NCBI GenBank assembly: GCA_050012175.1
Contig: JBEKHR010000028.1
Span: forward strand, 9,931 to 73,930
Length of the DNA stretch: 64,000 bases
Reading direction: 5' to 3'
Source: CAVROP01 sp050012175
Lineage (GTDB): Bacteria; Acidobacteriota; Terriglobia; UBA7540
The notes under the pieces were generated by a model. The model did not search any database, was not told where the DNA came from, and was given only the letters and a program-made list of their open reading frames with translations. The first letter of the stretch is position 1. Each line of letters starts with the position of its first letter. The position numbers and the translations under genes were made by a program. Positions 44,164-53,221 of this stretch are shown piece by piece.

Positions 44164-44996
44164 TAAAATCGCTGAAGCAACTCACCTATAGGCCGGAAGT
44201 GATCACGCTGGCTGGCAAGCTGCATCTGCGCTCGATCCTGCGAGAATGGTACTACTGGTGGGCGCGGCCACGCGATGGGATCGTGCGCATAGAATTGGCT
44301 GGCGCGAGCGCGCAGTTTCATGTTCATACCCCGGAGGAGTTGCGCCTGCTTGAGTCCGCAGGGGGCGCGGGTGGGGAGCAACGCGTTTTGGAACGATTGG
44401 TTACTTCTCTTAAGCCGGGCGACGTCGTCTTTGATGTCGGCGCAAATGTCGGTCTATACACCGTCTTGCTGGCGAAGGTTGTGGGCGACGGAGGGTTGGT
44501 GATTGCCTTCGAACCCGAGGGCGGGACTTACGCCCACTTGCTCGCCAATCTCAAACTGAGCAGCTTGACGAACGTCCGTTGTGTTCGCAAGGCCCTGGGA
44601 AACCGCAGCGGTCAGGCCATGCTTTATTCGAATGAAGCAATCGGAGGCGCCAGCCTGGTGCACCCCCCTGAGGGAAAGGGCCCGGGAGAACTGGTGGATA
44701 TCGTCGAAGGCGATCAATTTGTGATAGCCGAGAACTTACCTATGCCCCGGGCCGTAAAGATTGACGTCGAAGGCTATGAATGCGCTGTGATCCAGGGTCT
44801 GCGCGCCACCCTGGCCCACCACGCTTGTGAGCTGGTCTGCTGCGAGGTCCATCCGGCGCGGCTCCCACCCGGGATAAAGCCGGAGGCAGTCGTGGATTTG
44901 CTCAGATCGGTGGGCTTCAGCCGCTTCGACACTTATTCGCGCTGGGACAAGACATTCCATCTCGTCGCTTATAAAGGGCCATCGTTGGCAGGATAA
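44160..44996 (+). CDS. FkbM family methyltransferase
   Basis: Protein of 278 residues: GDVVFDVGANVGLYTVLLAKVVGDGGLVIAFEPEGGTYAHLLANLKLSSLTNVRCVRKALGN is the SAM-binding half, and AVKIDVEGYECAVIQGLRATLAHHACELVCCEVHP is the FkbM C-terminal signature. Translationally coupled to the preceding methyltransferase through ATGA. Not a recent duplicate of the pair at 35-37 kb. Expected to methylate a sugar hydroxyl. Confidence 0.85.
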   Translation: MIKSLKQLTYRPEVITLAGKLHLRSILREWYYWWARPRDGIVRIELAGASAQFHVHTPEELRLLESAGGAGGEQRVLERLVTSLKPGDVVFDVGANVGLYTVLLAKVVGDGGLVIAFEPEGGTYAHLLANLKLSSLTNVRCVRKALGNRSGQAMLYSNEAIGGASLVHPPEGKGPGELVDIVEGDQFVIAENLPMPRAVKIDVEGYECAVIQGLRATLAHHACELVCCEVHPARLPPGIKPEAVVDLLRSVGFSRFDTYSRWDKTFHLVAYKGPSLAG

Positions 44997-45000
44997 AAGG

Positions 45001-45058
45001 ATGGGTTCTCGTATATTAGTCTGCGCTTACGCATGCGTTGTTGACACGGGGGGCGAGT
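45001..45058 (+). pseudogene. 5' fragment of a family 4 glycosyltransferase
   Basis: Encodes MGSRILVCAYACVVDTGGE, resembling both the common GT4 start (ILVSAYACEPG) and the start MSFRILIGAYGC of the gene at 46084. The frame soon becomes unlike any GT. An AT-rich methyltransferase gene lies between this fragment and the full gene. Confidence 0.5.
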
Positions 45059-45109
45059 GTATAGTTTTTGGCCTGGCGGAGGCTCAGTATCGGAAATTCC
45101 GGATAGAAA

Positions 45110-45904
45110 ATGTTAGGTTCAAAAAACATGGAGAAAATGAACCTGTTCGGTAAAACCAAGGGAATGGTAAGGAACATCTTTAGAAAAACAGGATTCGACG
45201 TAGTCCGTACAAATGACCCTGTCCCATATTTCCACTCAACTCATTATCTGCGCAATAACGCACGAAGGCTGGAGCACCTTGCAAGCCTGAGAATTCCAGT
45301 AGCGGGAATGTCAATTCTAGAGGTAGGCGCCGGTATCGGTGATCATTCCCATTACTTCCTCGATAGAGGCTGCAGGATAACCATCACTGAAGCACGACCG
45401 GAAAATCTTCAATACTTAAGAAACCGTTATCCGAGCTGTGATGTTCAGTTTCTCGACATGGAACATCCTTCTCGCATCAGAGGTTCTCCATTTGATGTAG
45501 TCCATTGTTATGGTCTTCTGTATCACCTGAGCAATCCCAGCCAAGCTCTAGCCTTTCTCAGGCAGAACACTAAGAGAATGTTATTCCTCGAAACATGCGT
45601 CTCGTTTGGCGAAAACGAAGAAATAAACCTCAAAAGGGAACCGCAAGGAAATCTGACTCAGGCATACTCCGGAACTGGCTGTAGGCCGACAAGAGCATGG
45701 CTATTCAAGGAGCTTCAAGGGCTTTTTGAATATGTCTATCTGCCAAAAACCCAACCAAACCATGAAGAATTCCCACTAGACTGGAGTGCTCCAGAGAAGC
45801 ATCAGTCTAGCCTACAGAGGGCCATATTCGTCGCTTCCTGTGAGCGGTTAGAAAACGAAACACTCACGCCACATTTGATTACTAATCAAACACGGCATGA
45901 ATAA
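45110..45904 (+). CDS. SAM-dependent methyltransferase of atypical (AT-rich) composition
   Basis: Protein of 264 residues. MSILEVGAGIGDHSHYFLDRGCRITITEARPENLQYLRNRYP is the SAM-binding region and FDVVHCYGLLYHLSNPSQALAFLRQNTKRMLFLETC motif III, as in FkbM-adjacent glycan methyltransferases. Its codons are clearly more AT-rich (AGA, AAA, ATA, GAA) than all neighbours, which points to recent acquisition from another genome. It is flanked upstream by a GT4 5' scar and downstream by a full GT4 gene. Start may be 45110 or 45128. Confidence 0.78.
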   Translation: MLGSKNMEKMNLFGKTKGMVRNIFRKTGFDVVRTNDPVPYFHSTHYLRNNARRLEHLASLRIPVAGMSILEVGAGIGDHSHYFLDRGCRITITEARPENLQYLRNRYPSCDVQFLDMEHPSRIRGSPFDVVHCYGLLYHLSNPSQALAFLRQNTKRMLFLETCVSFGENEEINLKREPQGNLTQAYSGTGCRPTRAWLFKELQGLFEYVYLPKTQPNHEEFPLDWSAPEKHQSSLQRAIFVASCERLENETLTPHLITNQTRHE

Positions 45905-46083
45905 CTGCATGGGCAATATTATGCCGGATAATGACTCCGCTCTCGAATCTATCAGCAACTATATAGCCTAAAAAGTCGCTGGCTGGCGTAGAGCGCAGCT
46001 CTGCGTTTCAGCGGGCGAACGGCCTGGGCGGCGGGGGAATTCCAAATCTCCATATAAAGAGGCATCGTTAGGGGGGTAAATGG

Positions 46084-47343
46084 ATGAGTTTTCGAATATT
46101 AATCGGCGCATACGGATGCTTGGTGAATCCGGATCTAAAGTTTCCCGGCGGGGGGGACATCATGGGCTGGAACCTGGTCAAGCGCCTGGGGCGTGTGCAT
46201 CGGCTGTGGGTCCTCACCGCCGCCCAGAACCGTGAGGCGCTTGAAGCCGCCCTGGAGAAGGAGCCGCTTCCCAACGTCAAGTTCGTTTATGTGGACTTGC
46301 CTGGCTGGCTGCACGCCCTGCTTCAGCATCAAGGGGGCCTCCAGTTTTACGCCTATCTCTGGCAGTGGCGAGCCTATTTTTTTGCCCGGCGGCTCCACAA
46401 ACAGGTCCGCTTCGACGCGTTTCATCATCTGAGTTATGACAATGATTGGATGGCAAGCATTATTGGCGCATTGCTGCCGGTCCCCTACCTGCGGGGTCCC
46501 GCCGGCGGCGCCCATCGTGTGCCCAAAAAGTTCCGAAGGCAATTTCCGGCAAGGTCGTATTTGTGGGAATACGTTCGCATGGGTTTACAGTGGGTATTTC
46601 GCCACGATCCATTCTTCGTGATAGGCCACGAGCGAGCGACAGTTCTGCTGATGGGTAACCGCGAGGCTCTCGAAGCGTTGCCCGCTCGGTGGCGAAAGAA
46701 AGCGCAACTGCTTTCCGTCAACGGCGTCTCGCTCAGTAGCATCCCCTATGACCCTGCCTCGGCGCCCAGGAATGGTCCATTCCGATTGCTGACGGCTGGA
46801 AGGCTCGTGCCGCTCAAAGGCTTCGACTTTGCCGTTCGAGCGTTTGGAATGTTCCTAGATCGCTTGAAACGCGAGGGCCGAGGGAGCCAGGCGGAGCTGA
46901 GAATCGTGGGCGACGGGCCAGAGCGAGGGCGCCTTCAAGAGCTAATCAAGGAGCTTGGGCTCCAGGGTCGGGTGCGCCTCCTCAACTGGATGGCCCCGGA
47001 AGACCTGTTCAGAGAGATGGCGGAGTGCGACGTGTTTGTTTTCCCTAGCCTGCGTGACGGGGGAGGGCTGGTCGTCGTGGAGGCCATGACGGCGGGCAAG
47101 CCGGTCGTTTGCCTGGATCTGGCAGGGCCGGGACTTCACGTAACAGAAGCCTGCGGCGTGAAAGTGGCGGCGGGTTCGCAGGAGCAGGCAATCCGTGACC
47201 TCGCCGCTGGAATCGAGCGGCTCTATGTCGAGCCGGGCTTGCGCCAGCGGATGGGTCGACTCGCCCGGCAACGCGCCGAACAGCTCTACGACTGGGACCG
47301 CGTCTGCGAGCGCGTGCTCGAAATGTACCGCGCTGCTCTTTAA
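46084..47343 (+). CDS. Glycosyltransferase family 4 protein
   Basis: Protein of 419 residues. SD AGGGGGG sits 7 bp before the ATG at 46084. Acceptor domain: FRILIGAYGCLVNPDLKFPGGGDIMGWNLVKRLGRVHRLWVLTA. Donor domain: FRLLTAGRLVPLKGFDFAVRAF, LRIVGDGPERGRLQELIKELGLQGRVRLLNW, and RDGGGLVVVEAMTAGKPVVCLDLAGPG, where the first Glu of E-x7-E is Asp. It fits the GT4 subfamily often found near Wzy. Followed by a repeat-filled gap and then the polymerase gene. Confidence 0.86.
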   Translation: MSFRILIGAYGCLVNPDLKFPGGGDIMGWNLVKRLGRVHRLWVLTAAQNREALEAALEKEPLPNVKFVYVDLPGWLHALLQHQGGLQFYAYLWQWRAYFFARRLHKQVRFDAFHHLSYDNDWMASIIGALLPVPYLRGPAGGAHRVPKKFRRQFPARSYLWEYVRMGLQWVFRHDPFFVIGHERATVLLMGNREALEALPARWRKKAQLLSVNGVSLSSIPYDPASAPRNGPFRLLTAGRLVPLKGFDFAVRAFGMFLDRLKREGRGSQAELRIVGDGPERGRLQELIKELGLQGRVRLLNWMAPEDLFREMAECDVFVFPSLRDGGGLVVVEAMTAGKPVVCLDLAGPGLHVTEACGVKVAAGSQEQAIRDLAAGIERLYVEPGLRQRMGRLARQRAEQLYDWDRVCERVLEMYRAAL

Positions 47344-47385
47344 GTCAAGGAGTCAACAGTCGAAAGTTGAGATTCGAAACTCAAT

Positions 47386-47473
47386 AACTCCCCTCCTCGG
47401 CGGAGGAGGAGTCAGGGGTGGTAGCCCGCCGGTCAACCACCCCCTAACCCCTCCTTAACCAAGGGGGGGGATT
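47386..47473. repeat. Inverted-repeat element (CCCCTCCT...AAGGGGGGG)
   Basis: AACTCCCCTCCTCGGCGGAG pairs in part with CTCCTTAACCAAGGGGGGGG, and GGGGTGGTAG with AACCACCCC. This resembles a widespread bacterial intergenic repeat with CCTTACCAAGGAGGGG ends. Confidence 0.6.
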
Positions 47474-47511
47474 ACCTAAATCGAGAGTCAAGAGTCCGTG
47501 TAGCTTTTCCT

Positions 47512-47545
47512 GACACCTGACACCTGGCACCTGACACCTGATGAT
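47512..47545. repeat. Heptamer array (CACCTGA type)
   Basis: Five 7-bp units (CACCTGA, one CACCTGG) end in CACCTGATG, so the start codon of the next gene lies in the array. Confidence 0.85.
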
Positions 47546-48926
47546 GCATCCCAATTCACCACCTCGTAATCGAGCAGTCCGCCCATCGAGGCTACGCTCA
47601 GGCACCTGGATGGGCCTGCTTCTTTCGCTCCTTCTCTGGGGTGGCTACAGCACCGGGGACTGGCTCCTCCGCGACCCCAATTTCCCTACCAGCACCTTGA
47701 ATCTTATTCATGGGGTGCGTTCACTGTTCCCGTTGTTGGCGGGATGGCTGGGGATCATGGTTATCCTCTGCCGCACTACTATAGGCCTCAGCGTGTTCGA
47801 TGGGCCTCTGGGGCTGATGGGCCTCTTTACGATGATCGGGACGATTTCGGCCTTCGTGTCGCTCGACCCGATTGCCGCCCTTTATTGGGCTGCCTCGTTT
47901 GGAGCGGTCCTGGCGGTCAGCTTTGCGGCGTTGTCAATTGATGACCCTCTGGAGTCGCTTTCGTGGATGCATTACCTGAACGTGGTTATCTGTGCGGTGT
48001 TCGTGCTCAGTGTGCTGGCATCTATTCCTTACCTGCGTGACCTGGCGGGCCGGCCGATTGGAGGCGGCGCATTCCAATTGGGACAAGGACGGTTCGTTAC
48101 CCGGCCGATCCTGGGGATGTATGGGACCCGGAACACGGGTTTGGCTAGGTATGCCGCTGTGTTGGGCCTGGCGGCTATGGCCCGGCTGTGGGGAGGCAAG
48201 AAAGGCTTTTGGCAGAAGCTTGTCTGGTTGGCCTTGCTGTGGGTCTCGATATACACCCTGTATAAGGCGCAGGGCCGCACGGCCATCGCTGGCTTTATTG
48301 TGGGCGTCTGGGTGATCCTGTGGTCGGCGCATGCTCGGCGCGCGATTGTGCTCCCCGCGGCCATGGTTGGTGCGGCGATCCTATATCTGTTCAGTTTCCA
48401 GTCCGCTTTCTGGCATTACCTCAATGCCGGCAAAGAGTTCGATCCCACTCTTAGCGGCCGTACCGCCACCTGGCAAGAGGGCTGGGAGCTTCTCCAGCAA
48501 TCTCCCTTGATAGGCGTAGGATTTCAGGGCGACCGAATCTTCCTTGCCGGCGCGCACATGCACGATGGGTTACTTGAAGTCCTCGTCCAGGCTGGCGTGC
48601 TCGGGGCCATCGCCTGGCTGGGGGCCTTGTTGCTCACGTGGATTCTGGTTTTTCGCTTGTATCATAGGCGCCCTTCTCCGGATTCCGTTCCACTCCCGGC
48701 GGACGTTCCCGGCATCCTCGCCTTCCTAACAATCGGGGGGATTGCAGAGTCAAATTTTGCTTACTTCTCTGTCGCCTGGCTGATCGGCGCCCCGCTTATG
48801 GGGTATGTTCAATGCGTGGCTTGGCGGCGCCGTGTATTGCACTCACCACCCGCCAAGGCCGCCCGCCAGACGCGTCCCCGATTCGCCCAGCCAGAGCTGG
48901 CGACACGCGGTTCGGGCAAAGCATGA
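47541..48926 (+). CDS. Wzy-type O-antigen/exopolysaccharide polymerase
   Basis: Polytopic protein of 461 residues with about eleven transmembrane segments. RNTGLARYAAVLGLAAMARLW, LYKAQGRTAIAGFIVGV and the large periplasmic loop LSGRTATWQEGWELLQQSPLIGVGFQGDRIF...HMHDGLLEVLVQAGVLGAIAW are typical of Wzy_C proteins (GRT and H-x-H-D-G positions). It should polymerise flipped repeat units at the periplasmic face. Start could be either ATG of ATGATG at 47541/47544; both lie in a heptamer array and lack a ribosome site. Confidence 0.85.
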   Translation: MMHPNSPPRNRAVRPSRLRSGTWMGLLLSLLLWGGYSTGDWLLRDPNFPTSTLNLIHGVRSLFPLLAGWLGIMVILCRTTIGLSVFDGPLGLMGLFTMIGTISAFVSLDPIAALYWAASFGAVLAVSFAALSIDDPLESLSWMHYLNVVICAVFVLSVLASIPYLRDLAGRPIGGGAFQLGQGRFVTRPILGMYGTRNTGLARYAAVLGLAAMARLWGGKKGFWQKLVWLALLWVSIYTLYKAQGRTAIAGFIVGVWVILWSAHARRAIVLPAAMVGAAILYLFSFQSAFWHYLNAGKEFDPTLSGRTATWQEGWELLQQSPLIGVGFQGDRIFLAGAHMHDGLLEVLVQAGVLGAIAWLGALLLTWILVFRLYHRRPSPDSVPLPADVPGILAFLTIGGIAESNFAYFSVAWLIGAPLMGYVQCVAWRRRVLHSPPAKAARQTRPRFAQPELATRGSGKA

Positions 48927-48958
48927 ACTGTGCGTCACTGCTTCGCCGCAGTTCTCGC

Positions 48959-48987
48959 TTGACCAACGGAACAAGATAGGCTAGAAT
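48959..48987 (+). promoter_or_regulatory. Predicted sigma70 promoter
   Basis: TTGACC (48959-48964), 17-bp spacer, TAGAAT (48982-48987). It would start transcription near 48994, about 117 nt before the epimerase gene, giving the last three genes their own promoter. Confidence 0.55.
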
Positions 48988-49110
48988 TGTACGTCGAAGC
49001 TAGGCACGAGGTGACGACCTCCTGGACACACTAGGCTGCAATATTACCCTGCCCTACATAAGTCTCTTTTCAGCTAATCGTAGTCTTATCTCTCAAGGAG
49101 TGGAAAGGCG

Positions 49111-50094
49111 ATGAAGATTCTTGTCACAGGCGGGCTGGGGGCGGTTGGAACCTTTCTGGTCGAAGAGTTGCGAAGGCGCCAGCATGAGGTCTGGTTCTGC
49201 GACCGTTCTCATCATCACGACCCCCAATATCTGCGTTGCGATGTGGCGGAGTATCGTCAACTGGAGCGCATTTTCGACAGGCACTGTTTCGACTACGTTT
49301 ATCACCTGGCAGCGGAATTCGGGCGGTGGAATGGAGAAGACTTTTACGAGACGTTGTGGCGGAGCAACGTGATTGGAACCAAGAACCTGATCCGACTCCA
49401 GGAAAAGCACCGTTTCCGCATGGTCTTCTTTTCCAGTTCGGAAGTTTACGGTGACTGGGACGGCGTGATGAAGGAAGAAGTTATGGATAGCCACGAAATC
49501 CGCCAACTGAACGATTACGCGATGACGAAGTGGGTGGGCGAAATGCAGGTGATGAACTCCGCCGCCATGTTTGGTACTGAAAGCGTGCGGATCCGCTTAT
49601 TTAACGTATTCGGGCCCGGAGAAAAATACAGCAACTACCGCAGTGTGAATTGTCTATTTTGCTACCGCGCCCTACACGATATTCCGTACATCGTGTACTT
49701 GAATCACCACCGGACCTCCGCGTATGTCACGGACGCGGCGTTCACACTCGCCAACATTGTGGACAACTTTGTCCCCGGCGAGGTGTACAACGTGGGTTCA
49801 ACCGAATACCACGACATGAGAACCCTTTCGGACATCATCCTGAAATACCTCGGCAAAGATGATCGCCTAGTGGCCTACGCGGAAGGCGAACCCTTCACCA
49901 CGCGGGACAAGAAAGTGGACGTTTCGAAAGCGGTGCGAGACCTGAAGCATTCCCCGAAAGTGCCCTTGGTTGAGGGCCTGGCTCTCACCCTGGAATGGAT
50001 GAAGAAGTACTACACCTCAGGGCTGGAGGCGACACCGGCTGAGGGAGTGGTTCACACCCCGGAGCGGACGAAATACGTGCAGAAGGTCGTATGA
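49111..50094 (+). CDS. NAD-dependent epimerase/dehydratase (extended SDR)
   Basis: Protein of 327 residues. The NAD-binding motif GGLGAVG (residues 7-13), the catalytic FFSSSEVYGDWD serine/threonine region and YAMTK (Y-x3-K) are present, followed by RLFNVFGPGEKYSNYRSV and HHRTSAYVTDAAFTLANIV. It belongs to the nucleotide-sugar epimerase/4,6-dehydratase superfamily and should make an activated sugar for the polysaccharide; exact substrate unknown. AAGGAG precedes the ATG, with the predicted promoter about 120 bp upstream. Stop overlaps the next start (ATGA). Confidence 0.86.
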   Translation: MKILVTGGLGAVGTFLVEELRRRQHEVWFCDRSHHHDPQYLRCDVAEYRQLERIFDRHCFDYVYHLAAEFGRWNGEDFYETLWRSNVIGTKNLIRLQEKHRFRMVFFSSSEVYGDWDGVMKEEVMDSHEIRQLNDYAMTKWVGEMQVMNSAAMFGTESVRIRLFNVFGPGEKYSNYRSVNCLFCYRALHDIPYIVYLNHHRTSAYVTDAAFTLANIVDNFVPGEVYNVGSTEYHDMRTLSDIILKYLGKDDRLVAYAEGEPFTTRDKKVDVSKAVRDLKHSPKVPLVEGLALTLEWMKKYYTSGLEATPAEGVVHTPERTKYVQKVV

Positions 50095-51371
50095 GACTCC
50101 TGCTCTTTACTCAACACTTCCCCCCGGAAACGGTGGCCACCGGAAGGCGAGCCAGCGACCTGGCAGAGAGTTTGACGAGTCGCGGGCACCACGTCACCGT
50201 GATCGCCGGCTGGCCTAACCACCCCTCGAGTCTGGGGCTTCCATTCTGTCAGCGGGTGGCGCAGGATGAATACACTGCCGAAGGTTACCGTATCCGGCGC
50301 GTACGCCTCTTTCGCTCTGCGGATCCTGGAATTCTGAATCGCTTTCTGACTTACGCCACCTTCATGCTTTCGGCGGCTTGGTGGGGAATTTGGCAGCCGC
50401 GGCCAGACGCGATTCTTGCGGTTTCGCCGCTTCCAACCGGGTTGGCCGCCCTGCCTGCTCACTGGTGGCATCGGGCCCCCCTCGTTTTCGACTTGCAGGA
50501 CATTTGGCCGGACTCCGCCCTGGCGATCGGGGTGATGGAGCGAGGCTGGGGATTGCGTATGCTACGACGGCTGGAGCGCTTCTTCTATTGGCGCTGCGCT
50601 GGGGTGGTAGGAATCACGAACGGATTCAAACGTTATCTGGTGGATTTGGGCCTGCCGCCCGAACGTGTGGCGGTGATTCATAACGGGGTCGACTGGGAGA
50701 ACTTTGCGGGAGCTCCGCCCAGGGACGACTTGAGGCGTGTGGAACAACTGGCCGGAAAATTTGTGGTGGGCTACATCGGCAACCTCGGACTCGCACAGAG
50801 ACTGGATACCGTGCTCGAAGCCGCCGAAGAACTGCGCAATGAACCTGTGGCGTTCCTTCTGTTGGGGGAAGGCGTCGAGAAACAACGTTTGATGGCTCTG
50901 GCGCGGGCTCGCAGCCTGCAAAACGTGCGATTTCTCGAAGGCGTGCCGCGCAAGGATGTACCTTCTGTGTTGGCTACGTGCGATGCGCTTTTAGCGATGT
51001 TGCGCGACGATCCACTCTTCGGAATCACTATCCCTTCGAAAATTTATGAATACATGGCGGCAGGGAAACCCATTTTGTGTTCGGTCGGTGGGGAGGCTGC
51101 TGCGCTGGTTGTTGAGGCAAGGTGTGGTCTGCCGGTGTGCCCCTCGGATGCCAGTGCCCTCGCCGACAGCGTCCGCACGCTTCTGGCCGACCCTTCGCGT
51201 TGCCGTGCGTTAGGTGAGGCAGGAGCGGCTTGGGCCCGCGCCCGATTTGCACGTTCGGGGCTAATGGACGCCTACGCTGACTTGGTGGAACGTCTGTCAG
51301 GTGGAAAAGCGCAACTCCCCCAACCTGCTGAACCGCCGCCCCTTGAACACGTGGACCTCACGGAGCCATGA
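50091..51371 (+). CDS. Glycosyltransferase family 4 protein, WbuB-like
   Basis: Protein of 426 residues. LLLFTQHFPPETVATGRRASDLAESLTSRGHHVTVIAGWPNHP is the classic WbuB-type start (WbuB is a putative L-FucNAc transferase). VFDLQDIWPDSALAIGVM, RVAVIHNGVDWENF, VVGYIGNLGLAQRLDTVLEAA and GITIPSKIYEYMAAGKPILC complete the family pattern. Coupled by ATGA to the epimerase gene, which may make its donor sugar. Confidence 0.87.
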   Translation: MRLLLFTQHFPPETVATGRRASDLAESLTSRGHHVTVIAGWPNHPSSLGLPFCQRVAQDEYTAEGYRIRRVRLFRSADPGILNRFLTYATFMLSAAWWGIWQPRPDAILAVSPLPTGLAALPAHWWHRAPLVFDLQDIWPDSALAIGVMERGWGLRMLRRLERFFYWRCAGVVGITNGFKRYLVDLGLPPERVAVIHNGVDWENFAGAPPRDDLRRVEQLAGKFVVGYIGNLGLAQRLDTVLEAAEELRNEPVAFLLLGEGVEKQRLMALARARSLQNVRFLEGVPRKDVPSVLATCDALLAMLRDDPLFGITIPSKIYEYMAAGKPILCSVGGEAAALVVEARCGLPVCPSDASALADSVRTLLADPSRCRALGEAGAAWARARFARSGLMDAYADLVERLSGGKAQLPQPAEPPPLEHVDLTEP

Positions 51372-51605
51372 GAACCTACCCCACACTAATCTTCCTTGCG
51401 GCGCTGGCAAGCGGCGGGGAACCGCCTATTCCCTTCGAAAGTCTCCGCGCAACGACTCTGGCCGCTTTTCGCGTCCGCGAGTCGCTACGATGCGGCAAGG
51501 CGTTGCCGGTTTGTCCCTCTGACCCCGCCTAACATTGCTTTAGACTCTACTTCCACACCCAAAGCTTTGTAACAACCTTCCACAGCGTATTCAGATCGCC
51601 AAGCG

Positions 51606-52754
51606 ATGAAAATTCTCAGTGTTGTCGGAGCCCGGCCGAATTTTGTCAAGATCGCAGCGCTGATGGCAGAGATGCGGAACCAAGCGGACATTCGGGCTCT
51701 GCTTGTGCATACCGGCCAGCACTATGATATCGGAATGTCCGATTCCTTTTTCCAGGACCTCGGCATTCCTCAACCGGATATTAACCTGGAGGTGGGCTCT
51801 GCCTCTGCGGCTTGCCAAGTAGCTAAGATCATGGAGCGGTTGGAGCCCGTGCTGGTGAGCGAGCAGCCTGACCTTGTGGTGGTGGTTGGCGACGTCAACT
51901 CAACCCTGGCAGGGGCGCTGACGGCGGTCAAGCTGGGCATTCCGGTGGCCCACGTGGAAGCGGGGTTGCGTAGCTTCGATCGCACCATGCCTGAGGAGAT
52001 CAACCGTGTTGTGACGGATTCGATCTCTGAGTTCCTTTTTGCTAGCGAGCCGAGCGGCGTAGAGAATCTTTTGAAAGAAGGAAGGCCAACCAGCCAGATC
52101 TTTCTGGTCGGAAACGTAATGATCGACACCTTGAAGAGTTGCCTGGCACGGGCCCGGCAATTGGAGCCGTTCGCAGATCCGGAAATCTGGGGTGAAAACG
52201 GCTCAGATCGGCCAGCAAGATTTGCCCTCGTGACTCTTCACCGCCCCTCGACCGTCGACAACTCGCTTGCGCTTCGCATCGTCTGGGAGGCTCTTGGGGA
52301 GATTGCCGAGGAAATCCCGATAGTCTTTCCCGTCCATCCCCGCACGCAGAAACGAATGCGAGACCTCGGCCTTGACTCAGGAACGGGACAGCCTTTTGGT
52401 CACCGGAATGGAATTCGATTGCTCTCGCCGTTGGGTTACCTGCGATTTCTGCATCTCGAAAGCCTCGCCACGTTCGTGATCACCGACTCGGGCGGCATCC
52501 AGGAAGAAACCACGGTGCTGGGTGTGCCTTGCCTTACGGTGCGGGAGAACACGGAGCGCCCCATCACGGTAACCGAAGGAACGAATACGCTCGTAGGTCT
52601 TAATCCGGAACACCTTAAGGAGGAAGCTCACCAGATCCTGTGCGGGAAAGGGAAACAAGGCCAAGCTCCCGCCCTTTGGGACGGTCAAGCGGCCAAGCGC
52701 ATCGTTGGAGTTCTTGAGCAACAATTGCCCCTAGGCTCCGCCGGGGGAATCTAA
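51606..52754 (+). CDS. wecB: UDP-N-acetylglucosamine 2-epimerase (non-hydrolysing)
   Basis: Protein of 382 residues that interconverts UDP-GlcNAc and UDP-ManNAc. Diagnostic regions: MKILSVVGARPNFVKIAALMAEM, VHTGQHYDIGMSDSFFQDLGIPQPDINLEVGS, VVVVGDVNSTLAGALTAVKLGIPVAHVEAGLRSFDRTMPEEINR, FALVTLHRPSTVDN, and VITDSGGIQEETTVLGVPCLTVRENTERPIT. All catalytic-region motifs are intact. It may feed ManNAc to the WecG-type transferase at 22233. About 230 bp of non-coding DNA separates it from the GT4 gene; no clear promoter was found there. Confidence 0.93.
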   Translation: MKILSVVGARPNFVKIAALMAEMRNQADIRALLVHTGQHYDIGMSDSFFQDLGIPQPDINLEVGSASAACQVAKIMERLEPVLVSEQPDLVVVVGDVNSTLAGALTAVKLGIPVAHVEAGLRSFDRTMPEEINRVVTDSISEFLFASEPSGVENLLKEGRPTSQIFLVGNVMIDTLKSCLARARQLEPFADPEIWGENGSDRPARFALVTLHRPSTVDNSLALRIVWEALGEIAEEIPIVFPVHPRTQKRMRDLGLDSGTGQPFGHRNGIRLLSPLGYLRFLHLESLATFVITDSGGIQEETTVLGVPCLTVRENTERPITVTEGTNTLVGLNPEHLKEEAHQILCGKGKQGQAPALWDGQAAKRIVGVLEQQLPLGSAGGI

Positions 52755-52869
52755 ACCAACCGCAGCGCGCCCGAGTAGGGGAGCATGGCGAGTGCCGCTG
52801 CAGAACTTTGCGCGCAAGGTCGCCGCCATTCCGAAGAAGGAACCTGACGAAAAGGTGGCGCATTGCCCT

Positions 52870-53129
52870 TCACGCATCCTCAATGTACTTTCTGCGCAGA
52901 CTGAAAGTATTAGCGTCACCGGCTTCCCAGGTGAGAATTTCCTCTCCGACCGCAGCGCTAAACATTTGGGCTTGTGCTTGTAGGCCTCTCTGACATCTGT
53001 CCAGAGTTTAGAAGCAAATCCCTTCCTAATCCTCTGCTCTTCCAGGACCTTCCCATCTTCTTCGGCCTTTCGCGCCTTTCCAGCCTTGAACTCCTGAGCC
53101 ATTCCTTTAGCCCATTCTGATTCTGCCAT
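52870..53129 (-). pseudogene. Small hypothetical protein gene with frameshift
   Basis: The N-terminal part (MAESEWAKGMAQEFKAGKARKAEEDGKVLEEQRIRKGFASKLWTD...) reads like a charged helical hypothetical protein. Near 52970 the sensible reading moves by one base to MFSAAVGEEILTWEAGDANTFSLRRKYIEDA and a stop. Read straight on, the frame passes into unconvincing sequence to 52731 and overlaps wecB. No function can be given. Confidence 0.4.
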
Positions 53130-53221
53130 CGAAATTTTCCGCACGGAAATGTGTGTCGCTGGGGATGTGCCAGAGAAATGGGATCTATCGTGAGGTTCAA
53201 TCTTATCGTTCTCAGGCCGGC

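Noticed and set aside
45041..45065. TTGACA followed by TATAGT upstream of the AT-rich methyltransferase
   Set aside because: Spacing is about 13 bp, too short for a sigma70 promoter.
45988..46005. GTAGAGCGCAGCTCTGCG as a further REP-like hairpin
   Set aside because: Stem is only about 5 bp and the second half of the doublet is missing.
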